Virus record (IMG/VR): IMGVR_UViG_3300027733_000028
Location: 143,041 to 207,040 of that record
Reading direction: 5' to 3' (one strand)
DNA: 64,000 nucleotides
Origin: a virus
How positions within the stretch are numbered: position 1 is the first letter of the stretch; each line of letters opens with the position of its first letter. Shown in pieces: positions 49,392 through 57,812 of this stretch. The notes beneath the pieces were generated by a model that worked only from the letters and a program-made list of their open reading frames with translations, did no database searches and was not told the origin of the DNA. The position numbers were made by a program, and so were the translations under genes.

Positions 49392-49439
49392 GCCGAGTTT
49401 CCTTAAGGGTAGTATCATCTAAATAAACTCGGCTTTTTT
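49392..49439 (+). terminator. Rho-independent terminator of the tRNA cluster
   Basis: Perfect 9-bp stem GCCGAGTTT / AAACTCGGC followed by six Ts. The 24-base loop contains CCTTAAGG. It separates the tRNA transcript from the glycan cluster. Confidence 0.85.
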
Positions 49440-49444
49440 GAATT

Positions 49445-50209
49445 ATGAATATACTAATTAACTATGCTGCATTAGGAAGTAACTATGCAAGAAACCAACC
49501 TAATGGAGGATATTTCGAATCTCAAAGAAGGAACACTCAAACTGGATTAGATGTTGGTGGATTTGATCGATGTATTAATTATGGATCTCATTCTTTACCC
49601 GAAGATTTTTTTAACAAACACAAAGAACATTTTCAATATACTAGAGGAGCAGGATATTGGATTTGGAAACCTTATATAATTTTAGATGCATTATCTAAAA
49701 TGGGACCTAATGATTTCTTAATGTATTCTGATTCAGGGTGTTATTTCATAGATAAAATAGATCCAGTAATAGATCTAGTAAATTCTACAAAATATGGTGT
49801 TGCTGTTTGTGAAATGCCTCATATAGAAAAATTTTGGACTAAACGAGATAGTTTTATCCAAATGAATTGTGATGAACCAGAATTTACCGACACTACTCAA
49901 AGATCCTCTTCGTTTTTCTTTTGTAGAAAGACAGAATTTGCTCATCATATTGCTAGTGAATGGTATCGTTGGATGTCTCATATTAATTTAGTAGCTGATG
50001 AATTCGTTGCACCATCAAAGAAACCATGTTATCCTGAATTTATCGAACATCGACACGATCAATCTATTCTTAGTTTAGTTTGTAAATTAAATGGAGTTGA
50101 GGCAATACCTGATCTTGCTTCATTTGATGAAGGCGGTCATCCAGTGATAGATAATACATATAATAGAAAATTTCCTCAAGTAATTTTCCATAACCGAACA
50201 CAACATTAA
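49445..50209 (+). CDS. Putative glycosyltransferase, GT-A-like
   Basis: The pattern RGAGYWIWKPYIILDAL, then FLMYSDSGCYF in place of a DxD, and EHRHDQSILSLVCKL near the end is shared by proteins annotated as capsule or LPS glycosyltransferases of small size. No membrane helix. It opens a cluster with FkbM methyltransferase, carbamoyltransferase and two further glycosyltransferases, which supports the call. Donor and acceptor unknown. Confidence 0.55.
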   Translation: MNILINYAALGSNYARNQPNGGYFESQRRNTQTGLDVGGFDRCINYGSHSLPEDFFNKHKEHFQYTRGAGYWIWKPYIILDALSKMGPNDFLMYSDSGCYFIDKIDPVIDLVNSTKYGVAVCEMPHIEKFWTKRDSFIQMNCDEPEFTDTTQRSSSFFFCRKTEFAHHIASEWYRWMSHINLVADEFVAPSKKPCYPEFIEHRHDQSILSLVCKLNGVEAIPDLASFDEGGHPVIDNTYNRKFPQVIFHNRTQH

Positions 50210-50211
50210 AT

Positions 50212-50892
50212 ATGAAAGCCACTAAAATTTTTACCGATACTATAAATGGTATTGATTTGTCTATAATTGATGAGGAAAATTCAGAAACTCCTATTTGTGT
50301 ATTCCGAGAGCTAAAGGAAGATTTATTCTATGGAATATCTAATTTAGATATTAAACCTGAAGATACTATAATTGATGTAGGTGCAAATACCGGAATCTTT
50401 TCAATATATGCAAAAAAACTATATGGCTGCAAAATAATTGCATTCGAACCAGTTCCTGCAAATTTCGAGAATTTCAAAAAGAATATTGTTTTGAACGGAT
50501 TTTCCCTAGAAGATTTTGAAATACATCAGGTAGCAATAACCGGTAAAGATGGAGATATTATAAACATAGGAACTCCAACAAATAATAGCGGAGCATCTTC
50601 CACGTTTATTCAATCTGATTCAAGTCATTTTTCTATAGGTTATACATCTGAATGTGTTACCGAAACTTTAGGTAAATATATCAATTCTACCTGTGTTTAT
50701 TTAAAAATGGATTGTGAAGGAGGAGAATATGATATTATTCCGACAATCCTAGACAAGCTGAATTTCTTTAAATGGATTGGTGCCGAAATTCATATATACA
50801 ATCCTAATCAAGATCCAGGAGGATTAATAAACTTGATTAATACAAATTTCAATGGTAAATTATTCTACGGAGTAATTATACCTGGACAATAA
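50212..50892 (+). CDS. FkbM-family methyltransferase
   Basis: IIDVGANTGIFSIYA (SAM loop), IAFEPVPANFENFKKN and YLKMDCEGGEYDII are the three FkbM landmarks, here in a 226-residue stand-alone form. It most likely O-methylates a sugar of the glycan built by its neighbours. It begins two bases after the previous gene. More canonical than the FkbM protein at 11452. Confidence 0.87.
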   Translation: MKATKIFTDTINGIDLSIIDEENSETPICVFRELKEDLFYGISNLDIKPEDTIIDVGANTGIFSIYAKKLYGCKIIAFEPVPANFENFKKNIVLNGFSLEDFEIHQVAITGKDGDIINIGTPTNNSGASSTFIQSDSSHFSIGYTSECVTETLGKYINSTCVYLKMDCEGGEYDIIPTILDKLNFFKWIGAEIHIYNPNQDPGGLINLINTNFNGKLFYGVIIPGQ

Positions 50893-50908
50893 TTTAATAA
50901 ACCTCAAT

Positions 50909-52486
50909 ATGCCAGAAATTACTGCTCAAAAGACATTAGTTATATATGGATCTCATGATGCATCCGTTACCTTCATAGATAAAAATAATGAACTTCGAGT
51001 TTTTGAATATGAAAGATTTGTTAAACGAAGATATTCTATGCTTTCTTCATCTTTCGATTCTCGAGAATATCTAGGATCTAATGAAGATGAGCGTAAACAA
51101 TTCTTTACCTTAATAAAAGAGAATTTAGCAGATCCAGAAATAACAAATATCTTCTATTTAGAACTAGATGGAAAAGATCTAGATTTCATTCGAGGATTTT
51201 TTCCTTTAGCACAATTCTCTACATTCCCTCATCATTTAGCACACGCAAATGGAGCTTATCATCTATCCAAATTTGATAATGCTCTAATTTTTTCAGTTGA
51301 TGGAGGTGGAATAGATTACGAAGCAGTAAGTACAATTAATGTTTATCTAGCAAATCACGGAGAGATATCCGGCATACATAAAACATCTATTGATTATGGA
51401 AGAGCCTATCAATCGATTGGTGATGTGTTATCTGATATAAGGAAAGATTCTACTCATATGACATATGCTGGTAAAATCATGGGTCTGTGTGCATATGGAA
51501 AAATTAGAGAAGAATGGTTACATCATTCAATAGAGTATTTTACGAGCGGTGCCGGTGCTGGATTAGAATCATATATCAGTAATCTTGGTCTTCCTCAAGG
51601 AGATCTATCCGGAAATGATGCATGGGATTTAGCCGCAACGCATCAGAAAGCTTTTGAAATGGTAATGATGGACTTGATAAAGACCTATTATAATGTTTAT
51701 CCAATGGATATTGTTTTAACTGGTGGATGTGCTTTAAATGTTTTATTCAATCAAAAAATATCAATGGATATCGCTGCAAGAAATCACTCAGTTTTCGTTC
51801 CGCCAAATCCCAATGACTGTGGTTTAACTCATGGATGGTTCCTTCATTTATTTCCTGAATATAAAAATCAAGAATCCGTGTATTCCGGCATGCATATCTT
51901 AGATGAGCTAGAATTAGGAAAATATCTAAACGAATATACTCATGAAGAAGCAACCATTGAAAGGCTAACGGATCTTCTTCTCGAAGGTAAGATTTTAGGA
52001 TTCATTACAAACAATTCAGAAATTGGTCCTAGAGCTTTAGGCAATCGAAGTATTGTTTGTTATCCAGCATTCGAAGGAATGAAGGATACTCTAAACGCAA
52101 AGGTTAAATTTAGAGAATGGTATCGACCTTTTGCACCAGTATGTAAAATGGAAGATATGCATACATTTTTTGATGATGCTATCGAATCTCCATACATGAG
52201 TTATGCGCCAATAGTTAAAACTGAATACATCAAAGATCTTTCTGCAATCGTTCATGTTGATAATACTGCTAGATTGCAAACCGTAACTTCAGAAAGTCAT
52301 GAAAGATTTTACGATATCTTAACTGAAATAAATTCAAGATCAAAAATACCGGTAATCCTAAATACATCTTTTAACATTAGAGGAAATCCAATCTTAACCA
52401 CATATGAGGATGCATTCTATGTATTAGATACCACTCAATTAGATTGTGTCGTTACTGAGAATTACATATTCTATAAAAAATCATAG
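50909..52486 (+). CDS. NodU/CmcH-type carbamoyltransferase
   Basis: Full length (525 aa). The N-terminal Kae1-like domain has GSHDASVTF, FPHHLAHANGAYH, FSVDGGGID, GKIMGLCAYGK and LTGGCALNVLFNQK; the C-terminal YrdC-like part has NNSEIGPRALGNRSI, REWYRPFAPV and NTSFNIRGNPI. These enzymes use carbamoyl phosphate and ATP to carbamoylate hydroxyls of sugars or antibiotics. With surrounding glycosyltransferases a carbamoylated surface glycan is likely; phage DNA modification is an alternative. Confidence 0.92.
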   Translation: MPEITAQKTLVIYGSHDASVTFIDKNNELRVFEYERFVKRRYSMLSSSFDSREYLGSNEDERKQFFTLIKENLADPEITNIFYLELDGKDLDFIRGFFPLAQFSTFPHHLAHANGAYHLSKFDNALIFSVDGGGIDYEAVSTINVYLANHGEISGIHKTSIDYGRAYQSIGDVLSDIRKDSTHMTYAGKIMGLCAYGKIREEWLHHSIEYFTSGAGAGLESYISNLGLPQGDLSGNDAWDLAATHQKAFEMVMMDLIKTYYNVYPMDIVLTGGCALNVLFNQKISMDIAARNHSVFVPPNPNDCGLTHGWFLHLFPEYKNQESVYSGMHILDELELGKYLNEYTHEEATIERLTDLLLEGKILGFITNNSEIGPRALGNRSIVCYPAFEGMKDTLNAKVKFREWYRPFAPVCKMEDMHTFFDDAIESPYMSYAPIVKTEYIKDLSAIVHVDNTARLQTVTSESHERFYDILTEINSRSKIPVILNTSFNIRGNPILTTYEDAFYVLDTTQLDCVVTENYIFYKKS

Positions 52487-52488
52487 CA

Positions 52489-53382
52489 ATGGATTTTGAC
52501 TTAATACACATAACTGAAACAACTGGTGAAAATCCAATTAATCCAATAGATGGAATATATCTGTCATTGAGAAGTGACTTGAAAGATGCTGATATAACAA
52601 CCATAATACCATCAAAGGGTAGACATGGACAATTAAGAGCAACGATCGATTCGTTAAGAGATTCGGTTGCAATTACTTCTGATTATAAGGTGTCTATTAT
52701 TGTAGTTGAGATATCTGTTAATATGGAACATCTTAATATTTGTAGAGAAAAATCATGTTCATATATTTGGATAAAGGAAAATTCTCCAAGATTCAATAAA
52801 TGCTTAGCTCATAATATAGGCTATTGTTTTTCGGATTCAACGATTTTACATTTTCATGATTCAGATATATTAGTTAATGATTCATTTTACTCGAATATCA
52901 AAAATCGTAAAATTGATTCTATTAGTGCAGTTCATTGTTTACGAGAAAGATGCGTTAGATCTATGAGCGAAGGAGATGCTAATAGAATTATGGTTGATGG
53001 AGCACATATCAAAGATGTTATTAGCGAAACAAATCCTCCTATGCCAGAAGAATTTCAAAGAAAAGCTCCTGGAGGATCAATAATCGTAGGAAGATCTTTG
53101 TTTGAATTAATCGGTGGTTTTGATTCGCATTTATTCGATGGATATTCCGTAGAAGATCAATTCTTCTGGGATAAACTTTCATCAATCGTAGAAATCCCTT
53201 CAATGAATGAAAATGATCTAGTACATATTTGGCATGAGGCAGAAAGATCTCATAATAATCAAGATCACATGATTCCGATACAGGCTTTTAAAAATCTAGA
53301 AGCTAGGGGAAAATACTTTGCCGCGGCCAAGAAACTTCTCTTTAAATTAAAATCTAAGGTGAATGAACTTCAAGGACTTTAA
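52489..53382 (+). CDS. GT2-like glycosyltransferase
   Basis: ITTIIPSKGRHGQLRATIDSLR is the GT2 N-terminal motif, LHFHDSDILV contains D-S-D, and GGSIIVGRSLFELIGGFDSHLFDGYSVEDQFFWDKL is the typical acceptor-side GGFDxxxxxxEDxxFW block. It resembles galactosyltransferase_C-containing proteins. It overlaps the GT25 gene by 20 bases, and follows the carbamoyltransferase by two. Confidence 0.82.
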   Translation: MDFDLIHITETTGENPINPIDGIYLSLRSDLKDADITTIIPSKGRHGQLRATIDSLRDSVAITSDYKVSIIVVEISVNMEHLNICREKSCSYIWIKENSPRFNKCLAHNIGYCFSDSTILHFHDSDILVNDSFYSNIKNRKIDSISAVHCLRERCVRSMSEGDANRIMVDGAHIKDVISETNPPMPEEFQRKAPGGSIIVGRSLFELIGGFDSHLFDGYSVEDQFFWDKLSSIVEIPSMNENDLVHIWHEAERSHNNQDHMIPIQAFKNLEARGKYFAAAKKLLFKLKSKVNELQGL

Positions 53383-53965
53383 TATTTATTGCATATCACT
53401 TAAGCGTAGAGAAGATCGTAGATCTTCCATCAAAAATCATCTAAATTCTCTAGGAATCGAATTCGAATTTGTGGATGCCATCGATTCACGAGATATTGAA
53501 GGAGAATTCACAATACCTAAAGGAGCTATCGGTTGTAATTTATCTCATCTAAAAATCTACAAACAGATTATAGGATCCGATAAGCCTGTACTTATTTTAG
53601 AAGACGATGTTGAATTTTCTTCGGATGTTATCGATAAAATAAGAGACATTCAAATCCCTGAAGATTGGGCTCTTCTCTATTTTGGAGGAAATCACAATGA
53701 ACAAGAATTAGATATGATTGATTCTAATCTACATCGTCTAAAGAAAACCTTTACCACTCATTGCTTTGCAATCAATCCTAAAATCATAGCAGAAATAATA
53801 GAGAAGTTTTCTCTCTGTTACGATCGATTTGTTATTGATGAATTTCTAGCATATGAGATACAAACCAAATACCCTTGCTATGGAATTCATCCTCATTTAG
53901 CTTGGCAAACTACTGGCTTCTCAGATATACAGAATGCTAATGTAGATTATGGCTTTCTAAAGTAA
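53363..53965 (+). CDS. Family 25 (LPS-type) glycosyltransferase
   Basis: FNIYCISLKRREDRR, then EFEFVDAIDS, GAIGCNLSHLKIYKQI and VLILEDDVEF are the GT25 signatures; in LPS biosynthesis these enzymes add galactose or other hexoses. The domain is complete at 200 residues. The 20-base overlap with the upstream gene means coupled translation. Confidence 0.87.
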   Translation: MNFKDFNIYCISLKRREDRRSSIKNHLNSLGIEFEFVDAIDSRDIEGEFTIPKGAIGCNLSHLKIYKQIIGSDKPVLILEDDVEFSSDVIDKIRDIQIPEDWALLYFGGNHNEQELDMIDSNLHRLKKTFTTHCFAINPKIIAEIIEKFSLCYDRFVIDEFLAYEIQTKYPCYGIHPHLAWQTTGFSDIQNANVDYGFLK

Positions 53966-53974
53966 TATGTCATT

Positions 53975-53982
53975 CATATAAT
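53975..53982 (+). promoter_or_regulatory. Candidate late-type promoter, CATATAAT
   Basis: CATATAATT within a 33-base gap, 24 bases upstream of the dehydratase ATG. Confidence 0.38.
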
Positions 53983-53998
53983 TACTAAATCGTAATTA

Positions 53999-54979
53999 AT
54001 GAAAAAGGCTCTTATTACCGGGATCAACGGTCAAGATGGATCTTATCTCGCATCTTTTCTTTTAGATAAAGGGTATGAGGTATGGGGTACTCTTAAACGT
54101 AATTCGGTTGCAGAAAATCAAACCGTTCGTATTGAACATATATTCGACAAATTAAATCTAGAGTATTGTGACGTTACGGATTTAGCTTCGATTATAAGCG
54201 TGGTTTCTAAAGTTCGACCGGATGAAATTTACCATTTGGCAGCGCAATCGCATGTTCGTATCTCATTCGATCAACCTATCTACACAGCAAATGCAACTGG
54301 TATTGCATCTCTAAATATTTTTGAAGCGGTTAGATTGATCGATCCAAAAATCAAAATTTATCAAGCATCATCTTCAGAGATGTTTGGAAATTCAATTGAT
54401 CCTGATGGATTTCAACGAGAAACAACTCCGCTAAATCCTGTATCACCTTATGGTTGTGCTAAAGTATTTGCATATAACATTGCAAGAAATTACCGAAACT
54501 CATATGGAATGTTTATCTCTAATGGAATTCTATTTAATCATGAATCTCCTTTTAGAGGAACTAACTTTGTAACCAACAAAGTATGTAAGGAAGCCGTTAA
54601 AATTAAAATGGGATTATCAAACAAATTAAAATTAGGAAATTTAGATGCATCAAGAGATTGGGGCCACGCAAAAGATTATGTTAAAGCAATGTGGGCGATT
54701 CTTCAAAATAACAAAGCAGACGATTTCGTTTTTGCTACCGGAATATCACATACAGTTAGAGATCTTGTGGAATATGTATTTGGAAGCCTTGATTTGGACT
54801 GGAATCAATACGTTGAAGTCGATGAAAAATTCCTTCGTCCGGAAGAGTTACATCACCTCAAAGGCGATCCAACGAAAATTCAAAGCATAATTAAATGGGA
54901 GAAAGAGTATACATTTGAAACAATGTTAGATGAAATGATCGAGTACTGGGAAAATTATTATTCTCCAAAAAGCTTATAA
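53999..54979 (+). CDS. gmd: GDP-mannose 4,6-dehydratase
   Basis: An extended short-chain dehydrogenase: Rossmann GINGQDGSYLASFLL, LAAQSHV, SSSEMFG, catalytic SPYGCAK (Tyr-x3-Lys), NGILFNHESPFRGTNFVTNKV and LGNLDASRDWGHAKDYV, all diagnostic of GMD. It converts GDP-mannose to GDP-4-keto-6-deoxymannose, precursor of GDP-fucose, rhamnose and perosamine. Length 326 aa is near normal. No later-step enzyme such as GDP-fucose synthase is seen, so host enzymes or genes outside the window must finish the sugar. Confidence 0.93.
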   Translation: MKKALITGINGQDGSYLASFLLDKGYEVWGTLKRNSVAENQTVRIEHIFDKLNLEYCDVTDLASIISVVSKVRPDEIYHLAAQSHVRISFDQPIYTANATGIASLNIFEAVRLIDPKIKIYQASSSEMFGNSIDPDGFQRETTPLNPVSPYGCAKVFAYNIARNYRNSYGMFISNGILFNHESPFRGTNFVTNKVCKEAVKIKMGLSNKLKLGNLDASRDWGHAKDYVKAMWAILQNNKADDFVFATGISHTVRDLVEYVFGSLDLDWNQYVEVDEKFLRPEELHHLKGDPTKIQSIIKWEKEYTFETMLDEMIEYWENYYSPKSL

Positions 54980-54985
54980 TAAATA
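54979..54985 (+). promoter_or_regulatory. Candidate late promoter, ATAAATA
   Basis: ATAAATATAAAT overlapping the end of gmd, 21 bases before the next ATG. Confidence 0.3.
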
Positions 54986-54999
54986 TAAATCTAAAAATA

Positions 55000-55224
55000 A
55001 TGAGTTTTAATAAACGATACCTAAGCGAAGATTCTATTAGATCTCATGCAAAATCAAATCCAGATTCATTCCATTGGTTTGAAAGATACATGGTTTATGC
55101 CGATGCATATATCATTGATACCACTAAAGGAGATTTTGCCGAAAAGATATACGAGAAATTCGGTGAAGGAAATGAAGAAGTAAGAAGAGAAATACACAGA
55201 CAATTAGTAAATGACGAAATATGA
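55000..55224 (+). CDS. Hypothetical protein, 74 aa
   Basis: A helical protein with aromatic FHWFERYMVYADAY and an acidic second half. It overlaps the exonuclease start by four bases (ATGA). No motif. Confidence 0.7.
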   Translation: MSFNKRYLSEDSIRSHAKSNPDSFHWFERYMVYADAYIIDTTKGDFAEKIYEKFGEGNEEVRREIHRQLVNDEI

Positions 55225-55979
55225 AAATAACAAAACCTATCGTATTCTTCGATATCGAATCAACCGGAATTAATACTACCCGTGATCGTATTGTAGAATT
55301 ACAAATGATTAAAGTTACTGCCAATGGTGAAGAGGAATGGTATTCTAAATTCAATCCTCATCCAGTAGTAATTTCTGATGAAGCTGCATCTGTTCATGGT
55401 ATCTCAAATGAAGATGTTATGGATGCTCCTAAATTCGAAGAACGAGCAAAAGATATTTTAGCCTTTATTGAAGGTTGTGATTTAGCTGGATATAACATTC
55501 AGAATTTTGACATTCCTATGTTATTCGAAGAATTTTGTAGAGCTAATACTTTATTCGATTGGAAGAAACATCGTCTTCTAGATTCATATGCACTTTGGAC
55601 TTATTTCGAACCTCGAACTTTGACTGGTGCAGTTGAACGTTTTCTCGGTGAGAAATTTGAAAATGCTCACTCTGCAAAATGGGACGTGGATGCAACTAAA
55701 CGAGTATTCTTTAAACAAATGGAAACTTACAAATTTACTGAATCGGATTTCGACGACGTTATTGAAAAATCTAAAAAAGACAATCGAATAGATTTGACCG
55801 GTAAATTCGTTAAGAAAGATAATAACGTATTCTATGGATTTGGTAAATATAATGGAAAATCCGTAATGGAAATTAATAAAGTAGATCCAGGATATCTTGA
55901 TTGGATTGCCAATAAATCTGAGTTATCTATGGATTGTAAAATGATTGCTAAAAAATTAATCACTCACATAAACAAATAA
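55221..55979 (+). CDS. DEDDh exonuclease, DnaQ epsilon-like
   Basis: ExoI FFDIESTGI, ExoII LAGYNIQNFDIPML and ExoIII NAHSAKWDVDATKRVF are complete, with a conserved VHGISNEDV segment that is typical of DNA polymerase III epsilon-type proteins. Residues ~185-250 form a short extra domain containing FGKYNGKSVMEI...DPGYLDWI, which resembles the exonuclease-associated domain that follows such nucleases. Proofreading or host DNA breakdown. Confidence 0.87.
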   Translation: MKITKPIVFFDIESTGINTTRDRIVELQMIKVTANGEEEWYSKFNPHPVVISDEAASVHGISNEDVMDAPKFEERAKDILAFIEGCDLAGYNIQNFDIPMLFEEFCRANTLFDWKKHRLLDSYALWTYFEPRTLTGAVERFLGEKFENAHSAKWDVDATKRVFFKQMETYKFTESDFDDVIEKSKKDNRIDLTGKFVKKDNNVFYGFGKYNGKSVMEINKVDPGYLDWIANKSELSMDCKMIAKKLITHINK

Positions 55980-55980
55980 T

Positions 55981-56346
55981 ATGGAAGATATACAATTATC
56001 AAAATCCTTTTCAGATGATGGAAATACTCCTAATGCATCTAAAGCTCTTAGCTCATACTTGAGTATATGGGTTACCAGTGAACCAATTGGAATTAAAATT
56101 ATTCCTTCAGGTTGGACCGATCCTAGAATGTATCATGTTCTAGTTGAATGGGGTGATACAAACGAAACGGATTATCATTTTCTAGATGCGGATCAAATCA
56201 AAGAACAAATGGGTATTGATATATCCGAAAATGATTTTGTTTCGTATATAGTAACAAATGATGAGCTATTAGAAAACTCAAATGATTATGACTTAGGATC
56301 GAAAATTAGAAGCACTCTATATAAAAATGATAAAACCGGTAAATAA
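55981..56346 (+). CDS. Hypothetical protein, 121 aa
   Basis: Soluble acidic alpha/beta protein with Asp-rich loops; no known motif. It ends 20 bases inside the AAA+ ATPase frame, suggesting coupling. Confidence 0.68.
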   Translation: MEDIQLSKSFSDDGNTPNASKALSSYLSIWVTSEPIGIKIIPSGWTDPRMYHVLVEWGDTNETDYHFLDADQIKEQMGIDISENDFVSYIVTNDELLENSNDYDLGSKIRSTLYKNDKTGK

Positions 56347-57400
56347 TATAAGACGTAGCATTGAACTCACTAATCTCTATGATATGGGTGAAAAAATGTG
56401 GTGGAAAGATAATGACCATATGTTTTCCAATTGGAGACGTAAGAATTTCATAGTAAATGAAAAGGTCTGGAATGATTGGGTAGATAAAAATGTCGATATT
56501 GAATGTTGTGAATTGAAGACTCGTGATGTCGTAGAGAATTATGCCGGTAGAACTAAAACCGTAAATTCTACAATTTTTACATGTGGAGTTTCTACTCCAA
56601 GTGAAGGTGAAATCGAAATTGAATATGTTCATCTTCGTTGGGATTTGAAGAGAGGAAACGATGCAGTTAAGAAAATGATTACGGAAATAGAAGATATGTG
56701 TATTATACACAAAGAAAAATCTTCTGTTCAATTGCTAGTTAAAGATAATGGAGATCTTGATCTTCGAGCTTTTGAAATTCATAAACCGAATATCGATCTA
56801 AAAATGAATTATGATGATGAATGGAATGATAAACATAATTATCTCATGAATCAACTTAACATGAAGGAAAAAAAAGGAATTGTTCTTCTTCATGGACATC
56901 CTGGAACTGGAAAGACAATGTATATTCGACACCTTATTTCTTTGTTATCTGAAAAGAGAACCGTCATATATCTTCCTAATCAGCTAATCGATTCATTAAC
57001 AGATCCTTCATTTATTCCTTTGTTATCTGATTATAGTGGATCTATTATAATTATTGAAGATGCCGATGAAGCTATTCGATCTAGAAAAACTGGTGGTGCA
57101 TCAGTTGATAAATTACTTAATCTAGCCGATGGTATACTTTCAGATTTTCTAGGCATTCAATTTATCTGTACATTTAATTGCCCTATTACTACAATCGATG
57201 ATGCTCTACTTCGTAAAGGTCGCCTAATCTTCCGACATGAATTTGATAAACTTCCAATCGCGAAAGCTCAGGCATTAAGCGATCATTTAGGTTTTGATAC
57301 TAAAATTGACAAAGCCATGACACTTGCCGAAATCTATAATCAAGAGAAGAAATTTAGCGAAGAAGATAAATTAGATAAAAAACGAATAGGCTTTTATTAA
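56327..57400 (+). CDS. AAA+ ATPase
   Basis: The C-terminal half has Walker A LLHGHPGTGKTMYI, Walker B SIIIIEDADEAI, sensor 1 FICTFNCP and an arginine-finger region ALLRKGRLIFRHEF. The N-terminal ~165 residues form a separate domain. The layout recalls BCS1/spastin-like single-ring AAA+ proteins found in many phages; protein unfolding or complex remodelling is the likely work. It is the last gene before a promoter. Confidence 0.85.
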   Translation: MIKPVNNIRRSIELTNLYDMGEKMWWKDNDHMFSNWRRKNFIVNEKVWNDWVDKNVDIECCELKTRDVVENYAGRTKTVNSTIFTCGVSTPSEGEIEIEYVHLRWDLKRGNDAVKKMITEIEDMCIIHKEKSSVQLLVKDNGDLDLRAFEIHKPNIDLKMNYDDEWNDKHNYLMNQLNMKEKKGIVLLHGHPGTGKTMYIRHLISLLSEKRTVIYLPNQLIDSLTDPSFIPLLSDYSGSIIIIEDADEAIRSRKTGGASVDKLLNLADGILSDFLGIQFICTFNCPITTIDDALLRKGRLIFRHEFDKLPIAKAQALSDHLGFDTKIDKAMTLAEIYNQEKKFSEEDKLDKKRIGFY

Positions 57401-57402
57401 TT

Positions 57403-57457
57403 GTTAATAACTTTTTGTCAATAAAGTTTTTTATTCCACAAATTTTTATTATATTTG
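57403..57457 (+). promoter_or_regulatory. Recurrent bipartite phage promoter
   Basis: GTTAATAACTTT, T-run with ATTCC, TATATTTG; spacing 47. It is the rightmost copy and leads into the UVDE/DHFR operon. Confidence 0.88.
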
Positions 57458-57482
57458 TTATATCAAATTAATTAATACATCT

Positions 57483-57809
57483 ATGGAAAATCAAAAAACT
57501 TTTATTGATGGTAGAATTCCATCTAACCATCCTGATCTAGAAATTCTTGCCAAGAATTGCGAATGTGAAAATTTCTTAAGATCTTCAATGGGAAATTATG
57601 AAACTCATAGTTACGAAGGACATTACTTCCGAGTAAACTATCTTCGAGATTGGTCAAACGATTCGGTTGAAGGACTTAAAAATTCCTTTGCAAAAACTAA
57701 CGAACAAACTTCTGAATATCGTTTCGAATTACTTCATGTATCTGATTGGGAATCCGATGATGATCGATATTGGGAAGCTTCATTTACATTTTTAGCGCAT
57801 ATAAAATAA
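57483..57809 (+). CDS. Hypothetical protein, 108 aa
   Basis: Acidic and soluble, rich in Glu, Asp and Trp, first gene after a recurrent promoter. No family recognised. Confidence 0.72.
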   Translation: MENQKTFIDGRIPSNHPDLEILAKNCECENFLRSSMGNYETHSYEGHYFRVNYLRDWSNDSVEGLKNSFAKTNEQTSEYRFELLHVSDWESDDDRYWEASFTFLAHIK

Positions 57810-57812
57810 AAT

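Noticed and set aside
49228-49422. 64-codon frame downstream of the initiator tRNA
   Set aside because: It runs through the tRNA-like element, the pairing region and into the terminator stem; the protein has no recognisable feature.
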